Part shown: one piece after another, positions 43,885 to 51,587 of the stretch
Layout: every line of letters begins with the position of its first letter
Position numbering within the stretch: position 1 is the first letter of the stretch
NCBI RefSeq assembly: GCF_026625125.1
Contig: NZ_CP113097.1
Location: forward strand, 2,046,001 to 2,110,000
DNA: 64,000 nt
From: Pseudomonas putida
GTDB lineage: Bacteria; Pseudomonadota; Gammaproteobacteria; Pseudomonadales; Pseudomonadaceae
Reading direction: 5' to 3'
Made by a program: the position numbers and the translations under genes
The notes under the pieces: model-generated
Told to the model about the DNA's origin: nothing
Databases searched by the model: none
The model's input: the letters and a program-made list of their open reading frames with translations, nothing else

Positions 43885-45033
43885 TCAGCGCAAGTCGTCA
43901 GCCATCTTCAGCAAGGTTTCCAGCACCGCCCCTGCCAATGCCTTGGACCGCGCTCCCGACCAGCCGGTCTTCGGGTTGGGGGCATCGTCATGGTCTTTGA
44001 ACGGCATCTCCAGGGTCAGCGACAGGCAGTCGTACGCCATGCCCACCGCATTGCACGCCAGTGTCGTATTGGCCTTCCCCGGCTCATCGCGGGTATAGCC
44101 ATGCACGGTCTGGAAGTCAGGCGTGATGCTGCACAAGGTGCTACGGAACTGCTCCTCCAGCCTGGCCAGGCGCGTCGTATAGCCGGGGTTGCCCTCGCAG
44201 GCTGCCGTGAACACATGCGGGATTTCTTCATCCCCATGCACATCGATGAACGCATCCACCCCGTACTGCTTCATCTGCGCCTGGGCAAAGAACACCTCCG
44301 GGCTCGCTTCGACGCTGGCGTCCTGCCAGGCCCGGTTGAGGTCCTGGCCCTTGAAGTTGGTGCGCAGGTGGCCGAGAAAGGCGCCATCGGGGTTCATGTT
44401 GGGAATCAGGTACAGGTCAGCCTTGGCCAGCAATTGCTGGACGATGGCGTCATTGCTTTGCAGCCGGTCGATCACCCCCTCCATGAACCACTCGGCCATG
44501 TGCTCGCCCGGGTGCTGCTGGGCGATCAGCCAGAGCTTGCGCTTGCCTGCGGCCCCGTCGCCTGCGCGCAACAGTGGTATGTCGCGGCCTTGCACGCTAC
44601 GGCCATGGGCCAGTAACTCGACACCGGGAATCTGCTGGGCACGTTCGATCAACTGGTTGTGGCGGGCACGCGGGTAGGGCTCGAAGTAGGCGAACCAGAT
44701 CTGCTCTTGCGCGGCTTCCACTTCAAAGGCCAGCGCCTTGCCATCGAACTGGCTGGGCACACGGAACCAGGTTTGCTGGTCGTAGGAAGCCACGGCGTTG
44801 TAGCCGTCCCAGGCGTTCTTGTAGGAAGACTCGCTGGCGTTGTCCAAGCTGAAGCGATGAACCTGGCCGGGCGTGAGGCCGCTGACCTTAAAGTGGAACC
44901 ACTGGAAGTGGCCGCTGTGGGTGTCCGGGCGAATGGCCAGGTGGACCCGGGCAGGGTTGCTGGCATCCAGTACCTGGATGTTGCCGGAATCGAAAGCGCA
45001 GTCGATTTGCAGAGGGGACAGCGTCACGGTCAT
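43885..45033 (-). CDS. M14 family zinc carboxypeptidase (cytosolic carboxypeptidase-like)
   Basis: 382-residue peptidase. An N-terminal beta-sandwich domain (IDCAFDSGNIQVLDASNPARVHLAIRPDTHSGHFQWFHFKVSG) typical of the CCP/Nna1 branch precedes the catalytic domain. Zinc ligands are in QQHPGEHMAEW (His and Glu) and DVHGDEEIPHVF (His); the catalytic Glu is in LTLEMPFKD. No signal peptide, so cytoplasmic. Eukaryotic relatives trim polyglutamate side chains; the bacterial substrate is unknown. The ATG at 45033 is chosen because it begins MTVTLSPLQIDCAF; AGGAG lies 9 nt upstream. Confidence 0.88.
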   Translation of the reverse strand: MTVTLSPLQIDCAFDSGNIQVLDASNPARVHLAIRPDTHSGHFQWFHFKVSGLTPGQVHRFSLDNASESSYKNAWDGYNAVASYDQQTWFRVPSQFDGKALAFEVEAAQEQIWFAYFEPYPRARHNQLIERAQQIPGVELLAHGRSVQGRDIPLLRAGDGAAGKRKLWLIAQQHPGEHMAEWFMEGVIDRLQSNDAIVQQLLAKADLYLIPNMNPDGAFLGHLRTNFKGQDLNRAWQDASVEASPEVFFAQAQMKQYGVDAFIDVHGDEEIPHVFTAACEGNPGYTTRLARLEEQFRSTLCSITPDFQTVHGYTRDEPGKANTTLACNAVGMAYDCLSLTLEMPFKDHDDAPNPKTGWSGARSKALAGAVLETLLKMADDLR

Positions 45034-45360
45034 TGGCGTGGCTCCTTGGGCTTTGTTGTGGGGGTACTGTACACCCCTCGTGAGGGAGGCTGTGTACAAA
45101 AACAGCACCCACGATGATTTCCTGTTGTTGAAAAGTTAATGGCTGGCTTGAGTACGCAAGTACTTGAACGCGGTCTGACGGGGGCTAATGGCGTAACGGC
45201 ACGATGTCGGGCTCAAAAGTCCTACACGTTTTTGGGATATTTCATTGAGCAACTCCGCTTGTGTATCTTGCCGGTGTGGTTTCGTATATGGCCTGAAAAA
45301 GTGATGCAACGCTTCGGCGTACTGCTCAGCGCCCTGTGGTCAGAAACCGGAGTTTGTGGC
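45034..45360. other. Spacer of about 330 nt between the M14 peptidase and MFS genes
   Basis: This divergent region is lower in GC than its surroundings. A frame open with the MFS gene runs through it but has no similarity to transporter N-termini, so I read it as promoter and leader DNA. GGAG at 45350 serves the GTG at 45361. I see no clear palindrome or Fur box. Confidence 0.5.
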
Positions 45361-46536
45361 GTGCCTGCTAAAACTACTGCCCTATCGATTTTGCTGGTTC
45401 TTATTAGTCTGCTGGGTGTATTCCCGCTCGATGTGATTTTGCCTTCTGTTGCGCACATGGCTGAGTATTTTGCAGTCGATACAAAACGCATTGCCTATTC
45501 GGTGAGTTTATTTGCACTGGGTGTGGCGTTATCCCAAGCGGTGATCGGCCCGCTTTCCGATTGCGTGGGAAGAAAGCGCTTGCTGATCGCGGGGCTCCTG
45601 CTGGGCATCGGGGGGGCAATCGGGTGCCTGCGCGCCGTACACTATGAGACCTTCATGGTGTTCCGCCTGTTGCAGGCCATGGGCTGTGGCTGTTTCGTAC
45701 TAAGCCAAGCGCTGGTGCAGGACAGTTACAGTGGCCAACAGCGCGATGCGATGCGAATCCTTCTGACCAGTGCAAGCGGTGTCTTTATTGCGTTGTCGCC
45801 GTTGGCAGGCAGTGTGCTTCAGCACTATGGCGGGTGGAAGGCAAGTTTTCAGGTGTTTGTCATGCTGGCAACAGGGGTGCTGTTACTTTGTTTTATCTTG
45901 TTGGAGGACACTGGAGCCTCTCGTTATCGAGGCGGTTTATTGCAGGGCTATTGCCAGGTGCTGAAAGACAGAACGTTCCTTGTGTATTCGCTGTTTTCCT
46001 GTTTGGCATTTGCCTGTCATTTTTCATTTGTCGTCGTATCTCCCTTGTTATTGATGGGGCGGCTAGGGTTGACGGAGTTCGCCTTCTCCGTGGTGTTTCT
46101 GCTCTATGGGTTGGCCTACATGGTCGGCGGTGTCATTGCCAATAAGCTGAATCGAAGGCTGAGTACACAGGCGCAGATTGGTTGTGGGTTTGCCCTGATA
46201 GGCGCTGCGGGCGTTGCTCTGCACTTTGCTTTGTCAGGCGATGAACGGGTGCTGATCAAACTAGTGTTGCCCTTAACGATCTGCACCATCGGCACGACCA
46301 TCGTTCGCCCGGCTGCAACCACCTATGCGCTCAGTCGGCACCCCGATCGCGCAGGGACTGCTGCCTCGGTCAGCAACACATTGCTTTTTGCGTGTGGCGG
46401 GGGCGTGAGCCTGCTGGTGGCGTCCTCAGGCGAGGTGAGTTTGGCAACGAATCTGGCGGCGAGCTTTATAGCCTCTTGCCTGTCAGGCTGGCTGCTTCTC
46501 GCTTACGTGGCCGGGCGATTCAGGCACGAGCCTTGA
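45361..46536 (+). CDS. MFS transporter, Bcr/CflA-like drug/metabolite exporter
   Basis: 391-residue membrane protein with about 12 hydrophobic helices. The first loop has the MFS motif GPLSDCVGRKRLLIAG (G-x-L-x-D-x-x-GRK-x). FPLDVILPSVAHMAEYF in helix 1 and the QAMGCGCFVLSQALVQDSY segment suggest the Bcr/CflA subfamily. The GTG at 45361 is preceded by GGAG at 7 nt and gives a normal MFS length. Codon use is visibly less GC-rich than in neighbouring genes (many TTG, TTT, GTA), hinting at transfer. It converges on the iron-regulated sigma4/FecR-like gene, so siderophore or iron-linked export is possible but unproven. Confidence 0.82.
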   Translation: MPAKTTALSILLVLISLLGVFPLDVILPSVAHMAEYFAVDTKRIAYSVSLFALGVALSQAVIGPLSDCVGRKRLLIAGLLLGIGGAIGCLRAVHYETFMVFRLLQAMGCGCFVLSQALVQDSYSGQQRDAMRILLTSASGVFIALSPLAGSVLQHYGGWKASFQVFVMLATGVLLLCFILLEDTGASRYRGGLLQGYCQVLKDRTFLVYSLFSCLAFACHFSFVVVSPLLLMGRLGLTEFAFSVVFLLYGLAYMVGGVIANKLNRRLSTQAQIGCGFALIGAAGVALHFALSGDERVLIKLVLPLTICTIGTTIVRPAATTYALSRHPDRAGTAASVSNTLLFACGGGVSLLVASSGEVSLATNLAASFIASCLSGWLLLAYVAGRFRHEP

Positions 46537-46577
46537 TCTGCAGGTGGGCTGGCTTTGCCTCTGCCGTCCCTGACGGC

Positions 46578-47093
46578 TTATGCCCAGTAACCAAACAGCA
46601 CCAGCGCCGCCACGCTCAGCCCTACTGCAATCGAGCAGCCACCCAACGAAATCGCCGCTCGGCCTTGCCGATACCAGCCATCGTGGCCCAGCTCCCGTGC
46701 TGGGGCGAGCAGGCTGCGCCAGCGCAGTTCGGTGTCGTGGAAGGCTTGCAGGTGCGTTGGATCGGCGTCCAGCCAGCGTCGAAAATCAATGCGCTCGCAG
46801 GTAGTGACCTCGGGGCTCTGCAGCCGCACGTACCATTGGCCGGCAACGCTCGCCACGGCATCACCGTGGGGCCGTGCCGTTTGCAGGGCCTGGTTCATGT
46901 GCCGTTCGATGCTCAGCAAGGGCAAATCGAGGCGCGTGGCGATGCTGGCGTAGTCCAGATGGTCCAGGCGGTTGAGCAGGAACACTTGCTGAACCCGGCG
47001 TGGCAAGCGCTTGAGCCCATGCAGCAGGGCAGCTTCGGCGTCGTGGCCAGCGGTGGGTGTTGGATGCTCAACAGGCAGCAGCAGGCGGCTCAT
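46578..47093 (-). CDS. Sigma-70 region 4 / FecR-like DUF4880 / single-TM fusion protein, Fur-controlled
   Basis: 171-residue protein of unusual build. Residues about 22-72 (LHGLKRLPRRVQQVFLLNRL...SIERHMNQAL) match sigma-70 region 4 of FecI-type ECF sigma factors. Residues about 79-128 (GQWYVRLQSPEVTTCERIDFRRWLDADPTHLQAF) match the cytoplasmic DUF4880 domain of FecR anti-sigma factors. Residues about 147-170 form one hydrophobic helix. Sigma region 2 and the periplasmic FecR domain are both absent. The ATG at 47093 has AAGGAG 7 nt upstream, and a Fur box lies 68 nt upstream. It could be a membrane-tethered regulator or a remnant of a fecI-fecR pair that fused; the frame is intact. Confidence 0.8.
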   Translation of the reverse strand: MSRLLLPVEHPTPTAGHDAEAALLHGLKRLPRRVQQVFLLNRLDHLDYASIATRLDLPLLSIERHMNQALQTARPHGDAVASVAGQWYVRLQSPEVTTCERIDFRRWLDADPTHLQAFHDTELRWRSLLAPARELGHDGWYRQGRAAISLGGCSIAVGLSVAALVLFGYWA

Positions 47094-47160
47094 GGTCAGC
47101 TCCTTGCTCAAGAGGGCAGGGGTGGGGGCATCTTCCGTGATGCGGAAACAGAGTAGGCGA

Positions 47161-47179
47161 AACGAGATTGATTCTCAAG
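47161..47179 (-). promoter_or_regulatory. Fur box upstream of the sigma4/FecR-like gene
   Basis: Read on the minus strand the site is CTTGAGAATCAATCTCGTT, 15 of 19 matches to the usual Pseudomonas Fur consensus AATGAGAATCATTCTCATT. It lies 68 nt before the start codon, where Fur would block the promoter under iron-replete conditions. Confidence 0.75.
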
Positions 47180-47274
47180 TGCTGATTCCGCAAAGTTTTG
47201 TAATGAGCTTTCACGCCCTGAAACATTTTTGCTATCATCGCCGCCATCAACGATCTTCATTAGCCTGAAGAGCC

Positions 47275-47385
47275 AAAAAAAAGACCCGGCAAAAAGCCGG
47301 GTCAAAAACCGTGATTAGCCTGATGAGGAGATAATCTGAGAGCGACCTAAGCTCCAGGTTATCCAGCAGATCTCGCGATCAGCTG
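47275..47385 (-). ncRNA. prrF: PrrF small RNA (iron-sparing, Fur-regulated)
   Basis: About 111 nt on the minus strand. Recalled PrrF core features are present: CAGATTATCTCCTCATCAGG followed by GCTAATCACGG, a T5, then the terminator stem GACCCGGC-TTTTT-GCCGGGTC with eight T. The start is set from a promoter TTGACT (47414-47419) and TATTAT (47392-47397), 16 bp apart, which overlaps a Fur box. PrrF RNAs base-pair with mRNAs of iron-using enzymes such as SodB, aconitases and succinate dehydrogenase when iron is low, with Hfq. In P. aeruginosa two copies are in tandem; only one is seen here. The 5' third (GATCGCGAGATC) also resembles PrrF1. Confidence 0.92.
47283..47303 (-). terminator. Intrinsic terminator of PrrF
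   Basis: Perfect 8-bp stem GACCCGGC / GCCGGGTC with a five-base loop, followed on the minus strand by a T8 tract (47275-47282). Confidence 0.92.
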
Positions 47386-47390
47386 AGTGC

Positions 47391-47409
47391 AATAATAATC
47401 GTTATCATT
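47391..47409 (-). promoter_or_regulatory. Fur box overlapping the PrrF promoter
   Basis: On the minus strand AATGATAACGATTATTATT, 17 of 19 matches to AATGATAATGATTATCATT. It overlaps the -10 element and the spacer of the PrrF promoter, the arrangement expected for Fur repression. Confidence 0.88.
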
Positions 47410-47530
47410 TGCCAGTCAAATGTTTTTTCGCCTATCCGGTGAAAAAAACGGCTGAAGCACTTCCCTGTCCCGGCAATCGGGGCCTTTGCCGTTACCTGGC
47501 CATCACGTCTCTCCCTATTCCAGTTCCAGC

Positions 47531-47842
47531 CTATCGACCGCTCTGTACGGCTCGCTTGTGCTCCAACAGTGCCCTGGCCATGTCCATCATATGCATCAGT
47601 GCGAAGGTCAATTCGCGGTGGCTGCCTTCCTGATGGGTGGCGGTTTCGTGGGCGGTGGCGGCAGCGCAGCGCAGCAGGGCGATGGCGTGCTCCTGGGCCT
47701 GGTCTGCGGTGACGCCTTCGTGGAGTGTCCAGATCTTGTTGTCGATGCTGGGGCGCGGTGGGTTGGGGTTGAGGTAGTAGTCGAGGGCGCGGCGTGCGGC
47801 TTCGCTGTCGAGTTCTGTTTCGTCGTTTTTCGGTGGTTTCAT
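47531..47842 (-). CDS. DUF6124/DUF3077-like small Pseudomonas protein
   Basis: 103-residue soluble protein, MKPPKNDETELDSEAARRALDYYLNPNPPRP...VTADQAQEHAIALLRCAAATAHETATHQEGSHRELTFALMHMMDMARALLEHK. The layout (short acidic N-terminus, ARRALDYYLNP, then a helical domain with a start like "lhEGVtadqa") matches small Pseudomonas-restricted proteins annotated DUF6124, from recall. Role unknown. The start at 47842 is preferred over 47881 by family similarity, though the ribosome site is weak. It is transcribed toward PrrF. Confidence 0.72.
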   Translation of the reverse strand: MKPPKNDETELDSEAARRALDYYLNPNPPRPSIDNKIWTLHEGVTADQAQEHAIALLRCAAATAHETATHQEGSHRELTFALMHMMDMARALLEHKRAVQSGR

Positions 47843-47972
47843 CCTGATACCTGCATAAGCCAAGAGGGAAAAGGTCCGCACTGATCTTAATACCTAAAGT
47901 ATTTGTGTGCTTTATGAGAAATAATACTGAATGTTTATTGAGCGCTAGAAGGCAGTCCGTATCGTGCCAGCG

Positions 47973-48638
47973 ATGAATATGGATAAATGGATTGCCCTCG
48001 TCCGTGACCGGATGGAGGAGCTCGATATCTCCCAAGAGCAGCTCGCCGAACGCGTTGGGGTTTCCCAGGGCAGCGTGGGGCATTGGGTGAACAAGCGGCG
48101 CCAGCCCAAGGTCGAGTCGATGAACCGCGTCTTCGTCGAGCTGGGCATGCCCCACTACCACGTGAGCATGCAGCTGCGGGTACTGGGCCAGGTGGGTGAG
48201 GACGCTGGCCGCTATGTGCTGGATGAAGAGGATGACGATGTAGACCTGATGCACTACATCGTGTGTTTTCGTTACCCGGTGCGAGGCTGGGATGCGTTGG
48301 GTGAATCAGCGCCCGAGCAGGCCATGGTGTACGAGCAGACCGAGTATATGGCGCAAGGCAAAGCGTTCTGGCTGACGGTGGAGAACGATGCCATGAGTAC
48401 GGCCAGCGGCCGTAGCGTGCCGCAAGGCATGCGCATTCTGGTGGACCCGGGGCTGGAGGCTGAGCCTGGGCGGTTGGTGATTGCGCGCCAACCTGGCAAA
48501 TCGGCGATTCTCCGCGAACTGGCCGAAGAGGGCGGGCAGCGGTATCTGCGGGCGCTGAACAGCAGCTACCCGGCGTTGGTGTGTGAGGACGGATGTGAGT
48601 TTCTTGGGGTAGTCGTGCGGGCGCACGGTACCTACTAG
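47973..48638 (+). CDS. LexA/CI-like repressor with HTH and degenerate S24 domain
   Basis: 221-residue regulator. The N-terminal XRE-type helix-turn-helix is WIALVRDRMEELDISQEQLAERVGVSQGSVGHWVNKRRQPKVE. The C-terminal domain has the S24 (LexA) fold outline: FWLTVENDAMSTASGRSVPQGMRILVDP. The nucleophile position of the family motif D-S-M is Ala (D-A-M, residue 130), and the general-base Lys position appears to be Arg (AILREL, residue 171). It therefore probably cannot self-cleave and would act as a ligand- or oligomer-controlled repressor. The start could also be the GTG at 47964. Not linked to any prophage gene here. Confidence 0.8.
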   Translation: MNMDKWIALVRDRMEELDISQEQLAERVGVSQGSVGHWVNKRRQPKVESMNRVFVELGMPHYHVSMQLRVLGQVGEDAGRYVLDEEDDDVDLMHYIVCFRYPVRGWDALGESAPEQAMVYEQTEYMAQGKAFWLTVENDAMSTASGRSVPQGMRILVDPGLEAEPGRLVIARQPGKSAILRELAEEGGQRYLRALNSSYPALVCEDGCEFLGVVVRAHGTY

Positions 48639-48660
48639 ATTGTCGGGGCTGCTGTGCAGC

Positions 48661-48795
48661 CCAATCGCCGGCAAGCCGGCTCCCACATGGATCGCGCCAG
48701 CTTTTAGAAGTTGGGCAGGACGGTGGCTTCCACGGGTAAAGCGCAGGCCTGAAGCACTGCGCGGTCGCGGTGGGAGCCGGCTTGCCGGCGATTGG
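48661..48795. repeat. Inverted REP pair with perfect 25-bp arms
   Basis: CCAATCGCCGGCAAGCCGGC... at 48661-48685 is matched exactly by its complement at 48771-48795, 85 nt apart. It lies between the ends of the convergent repressor and liuD genes. The intervening DNA shows no gene. Confidence 0.88.
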
Positions 48796-48819
48796 GCCGC
48801 GAAGCGGCCCTTGCTTGCA

Positions 48820-50772
48820 TCACTCCACCAGTTCGACCAGCACCGTCCCTTCGCTGACCATATCCCCTTCCTGGCAGAACAACGCCTTCACCGTCCCGCC
48901 GTGCGGAGCGCGAATGCTGTGCTCCATTTTCATCGCCTCCAGCACCACCAGCGCAGTCCCTGCTTCCACCGCCTGGCCAGGCTCCACCAGCACCCGCACG
49001 ATGCTGCCATTCATGGGCGCACCCAGGCCGCCCTGATGGCTGTGGCTGGCTTCGGCCTCGGCGATCGGGTCGAAGGCCTCGATGGCATGCATTTCACCCT
49101 CCCAGCGCAGGTACAGCGTGCCACCTCGGCGCACCGCCAGATATCGCCGGCGCACGCCGCCTTCATCATGCCCGAGCTGTTCGTCGTCCAGCCGCCAGGC
49201 CGAGACGGCACCGTGCTCGAACGCAATCGCCTGGCGCTCACCGCCACTGCGCAGGTGCAAGCTGCTATGCGCCGGCAGGCCAAGGCGCAACCCTGAGCGC
49301 TCAGCCCACGGCGAGCCGCTGTCGTCGTCACGCTCACGGGGCGCCTGGCCCCGTAGCCAGGCTTCACCTGCGGCTTGCCAGAAGCCTGCGGGCAAAGGCT
49401 GCGGCGCCGGCAGCAGTACGTCCTGATGGCGTGGAATGAAGCCTGTATCCAGCTCGGCCGCCGCGAATGCGGGGTGGGCGAGGATGCGGCGCAGGAAGGC
49501 GATGTTGGTCTTCAACCCACCGATGGCGAACTCGTCCAGCATCGCCAGCAAGCGCAGGCGGGCCTGTTCGCGGTTTTCGCCCCAGGCGATCAGCTTGCCC
49601 AGCATAGGGTCATAGAAAGATGAGACCTCGTCCCCCTCGCTTACCCCGCTGTCCACCCGACGACCTTCGCCAGGTGCCGACTCGCGGTACAGCGTCAGGG
49701 TGCCGGTGGCCGGCAGGAAGTCGTTGGCCGGGTCTTCGGCGTAGAGGCGCACTTCGATGGCATGGCCGATCAGCGGCACCTGGGCCTGGGTAATCGGCAG
49801 TGGTTCGCCACAGGCGACGCGGATCTGCCAGGCCACCAGGTCCAGGCCGGTGATGGCTTCGGTCACCGGGTGCTCGACCTGCAGGCGGGTATTCATCTCC
49901 ATGAAGAAGAACTCGCCACGGGCATCGAGCAGAAACTCAACGGTGCCGGCACCGACATAACCGATGGCCTGGGCGGCGCGCACCGCCGCTTCGCCCATGG
50001 CTTGCCGCAACTGAGGGGAAAGCCCCGGCGCCGGCGCTTCCTCGACCACCTTCTGATGGCGGCGCTGGATCGAGCAGTCGCGCTCATTCAGGTACAGGCA
50101 GTTGCCGTGCTGATCGGCGAACACCTGGATCTCCACGTGGCGGGGCTTGAGCACGTACTTTTCCACCAGCATGCGCGCGTCGCCGAACGAAGACTGCGCT
50201 TCACGCTGGGCCGAGGCGAGGGCGTCGGCCAGCTGGCTTTCGTCCTCGACCACTTTCATGCCCTTGCCGCCCCCCCCGGCGCTGGCCTTGAGCAACACCG
50301 GGTAGCCGATGCGCTCGGCAGCGGCGCGGAAGGTTTCCAGGTCCTGGGCGTCGCCGTGATAACCCGGCACCAGCGGTACGCCGGCCGCTTCCATCAGTGC
50401 CTTGGCCGCTGATTTGCTGCCCATGGCATCGATGGCGCTGGCCGGCGGGCCAAGGAAGATCAGCCCGGCGTCCTCGATGGCACGAGCAAACCCTGCGTTT
50501 TCGGACAGAAAACCATACCCCGGGTGAATGGCCTGAGCGCCGCTGGCTTTGGCCGCAGCGAGCAGTTTGTCGATCACCAGGTAGCTGTCAGCGGCCTTGC
50601 TGCCCCCCAGCTCGACACGGATATCCGCTTCGCGGCTGTGGCGGGCGTCGCGGTCGGTTGCACTGTGCACGGCCACGGTGGTCAGGCCCATGGCCTTGGC
50701 GGTACGCATCACCCGGCAGGCGATTTCGCCACGGTTGGCGACCAGCAGGGTGGTCAATGGCGTGCGGCTCAT
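48820..50772 (-). CDS. liuD: Methylcrotonyl-CoA carboxylase, biotin-containing alpha subunit
   Basis: 650-residue biotin-dependent carboxylase subunit. The biotin carboxylase domain (about 1-450) has the ATP-grasp glycine loop KASAGGGGKGMKVV and EMNTRLQVEHPVTE. A BT-like middle region follows, then the biotin carrier domain with VVLEAMKMEHSIRAPHGG, where Lys is biotinylated. The Met-Lys-Met context and the liu neighbours make it MCC alpha, which carboxylates biotin for 3-methylcrotonyl-CoA in leucine breakdown. Its start overlaps the liuC stop by 4 nt; it is the last gene of the operon. Confidence 0.95.
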   Translation of the reverse strand: MSRTPLTTLLVANRGEIACRVMRTAKAMGLTTVAVHSATDRDARHSREADIRVELGGSKAADSYLVIDKLLAAAKASGAQAIHPGYGFLSENAGFARAIEDAGLIFLGPPASAIDAMGSKSAAKALMEAAGVPLVPGYHGDAQDLETFRAAAERIGYPVLLKASAGGGGKGMKVVEDESQLADALASAQREAQSSFGDARMLVEKYVLKPRHVEIQVFADQHGNCLYLNERDCSIQRRHQKVVEEAPAPGLSPQLRQAMGEAAVRAAQAIGYVGAGTVEFLLDARGEFFFMEMNTRLQVEHPVTEAITGLDLVAWQIRVACGEPLPITQAQVPLIGHAIEVRLYAEDPANDFLPATGTLTLYRESAPGEGRRVDSGVSEGDEVSSFYDPMLGKLIAWGENREQARLRLLAMLDEFAIGGLKTNIAFLRRILAHPAFAAAELDTGFIPRHQDVLLPAPQPLPAGFWQAAGEAWLRGQAPRERDDDSGSPWAERSGLRLGLPAHSSLHLRSGGERQAIAFEHGAVSAWRLDDEQLGHDEGGVRRRYLAVRRGGTLYLRWEGEMHAIEAFDPIAEAEASHSHQGGLGAPMNGSIVRVLVEPGQAVEAGTALVVLEAMKMEHSIRAPHGGTVKALFCQEGDMVSEGTVLVELVE

Positions 50773-51584
50773 GGGCGCAGCTCCTTGTTGGGCTCGGTTT
50801 GCCAGGCGGGGCGACGTTTTTCCAGGAAGGCGCGCAGGCCCTCCTGGCCTTCGGCGCTGACCCGGATCCGGGCAATGGCGTTTTCGCAGTAGCGGCGCAG
50901 GGCAGGGCTGAGCTCACCGTCGTCGACTTCGCGCAGCAGGTCCTTGGTGGCGCGCAGCGCTTGCGGGCTGTTTTGCAGGAGGTTGTCCACCCAGGCCTGG
51001 ACCTGCACTTCCAGCTCATCGGCCGGGTACACCTCTGCCAGCAGGCCCAACTCCCGGCCCCGTACGCCGCTGAATCGTTCGGCGGTCAAGGCATAACGGC
51101 GGGCGCTGCGCTCACCGATGGCCTTGACCACGAACGGGCTGATCACCGCCGGGGCCAGGCCGATACGCACTTCCGACAAGCACAGCTGGGCATCCTCGGC
51201 GCCGATGGCCATGTCGCAGCAACTGATCAACCCCAAGGCGCCGCCAAAGGCCGCGCCCTGCACCACGGCCAGGGTGGGAACCTTCAGGCGATGCAGGGCG
51301 TACATCAGTTCGCCCAGTTCACGGGCGTCATCCAGGTTGGTGTTGAAGTCCAGCTGTGCCGATTGCTGCATCCACGCCAGGTCTGCGCCGGCGCTGAAAT
51401 GCCGGCCACGGCCGCGCAGCAGCATGAAGCGCAGGCTGGCGTCGTCGGCCAGTTGGCCAAGGGCGACGATCAGTTCGCGAATCATCTGTGCATTGAATGC
51501 GTTGTTCTTGTCCGCCCGGTTTAGCCACAGGGTGGCGAAGCCGCGCGGGTCGCGGATCACTTCGAGGGTGTTGAAAGCGCTCAT
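50769..51584 (-). CDS. liuC: 3-methylglutaconyl-CoA hydratase
   Basis: 271-residue enoyl-CoA hydratase/isomerase family enzyme (crotonase fold). The oxyanion-hole segment is GRGRHFSAGADLAWMQ and the active-site region is VVQGAAFGGALGLISCCDMAIGAEDAQLCLSEVRIGLAPAVI. In the liu operon it hydrates 3-methylglutaconyl-CoA to HMG-CoA. It starts 3 nt after liuB ends and overlaps liuD, so the operon is tightly coupled. Confidence 0.93.
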   Translation of the reverse strand: MSAFNTLEVIRDPRGFATLWLNRADKNNAFNAQMIRELIVALGQLADDASLRFMLLRGRGRHFSAGADLAWMQQSAQLDFNTNLDDARELGELMYALHRLKVPTLAVVQGAAFGGALGLISCCDMAIGAEDAQLCLSEVRIGLAPAVISPFVVKAIGERSARRYALTAERFSGVRGRELGLLAEVYPADELEVQVQAWVDNLLQNSPQALRATKDLLREVDDGELSPALRRYCENAIARIRVSAEGQEGLRAFLEKRRPAWQTEPNKELRP

Positions 51585-51587
51585 GGG

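Noticed and set aside
45139..45360. N-terminal extension of 74 residues on the MFS transporter
   Set aside because: The extension has no membrane helix or family similarity and no ribosome site, while the GTG at 45361 has GGAG and gives the normal length.
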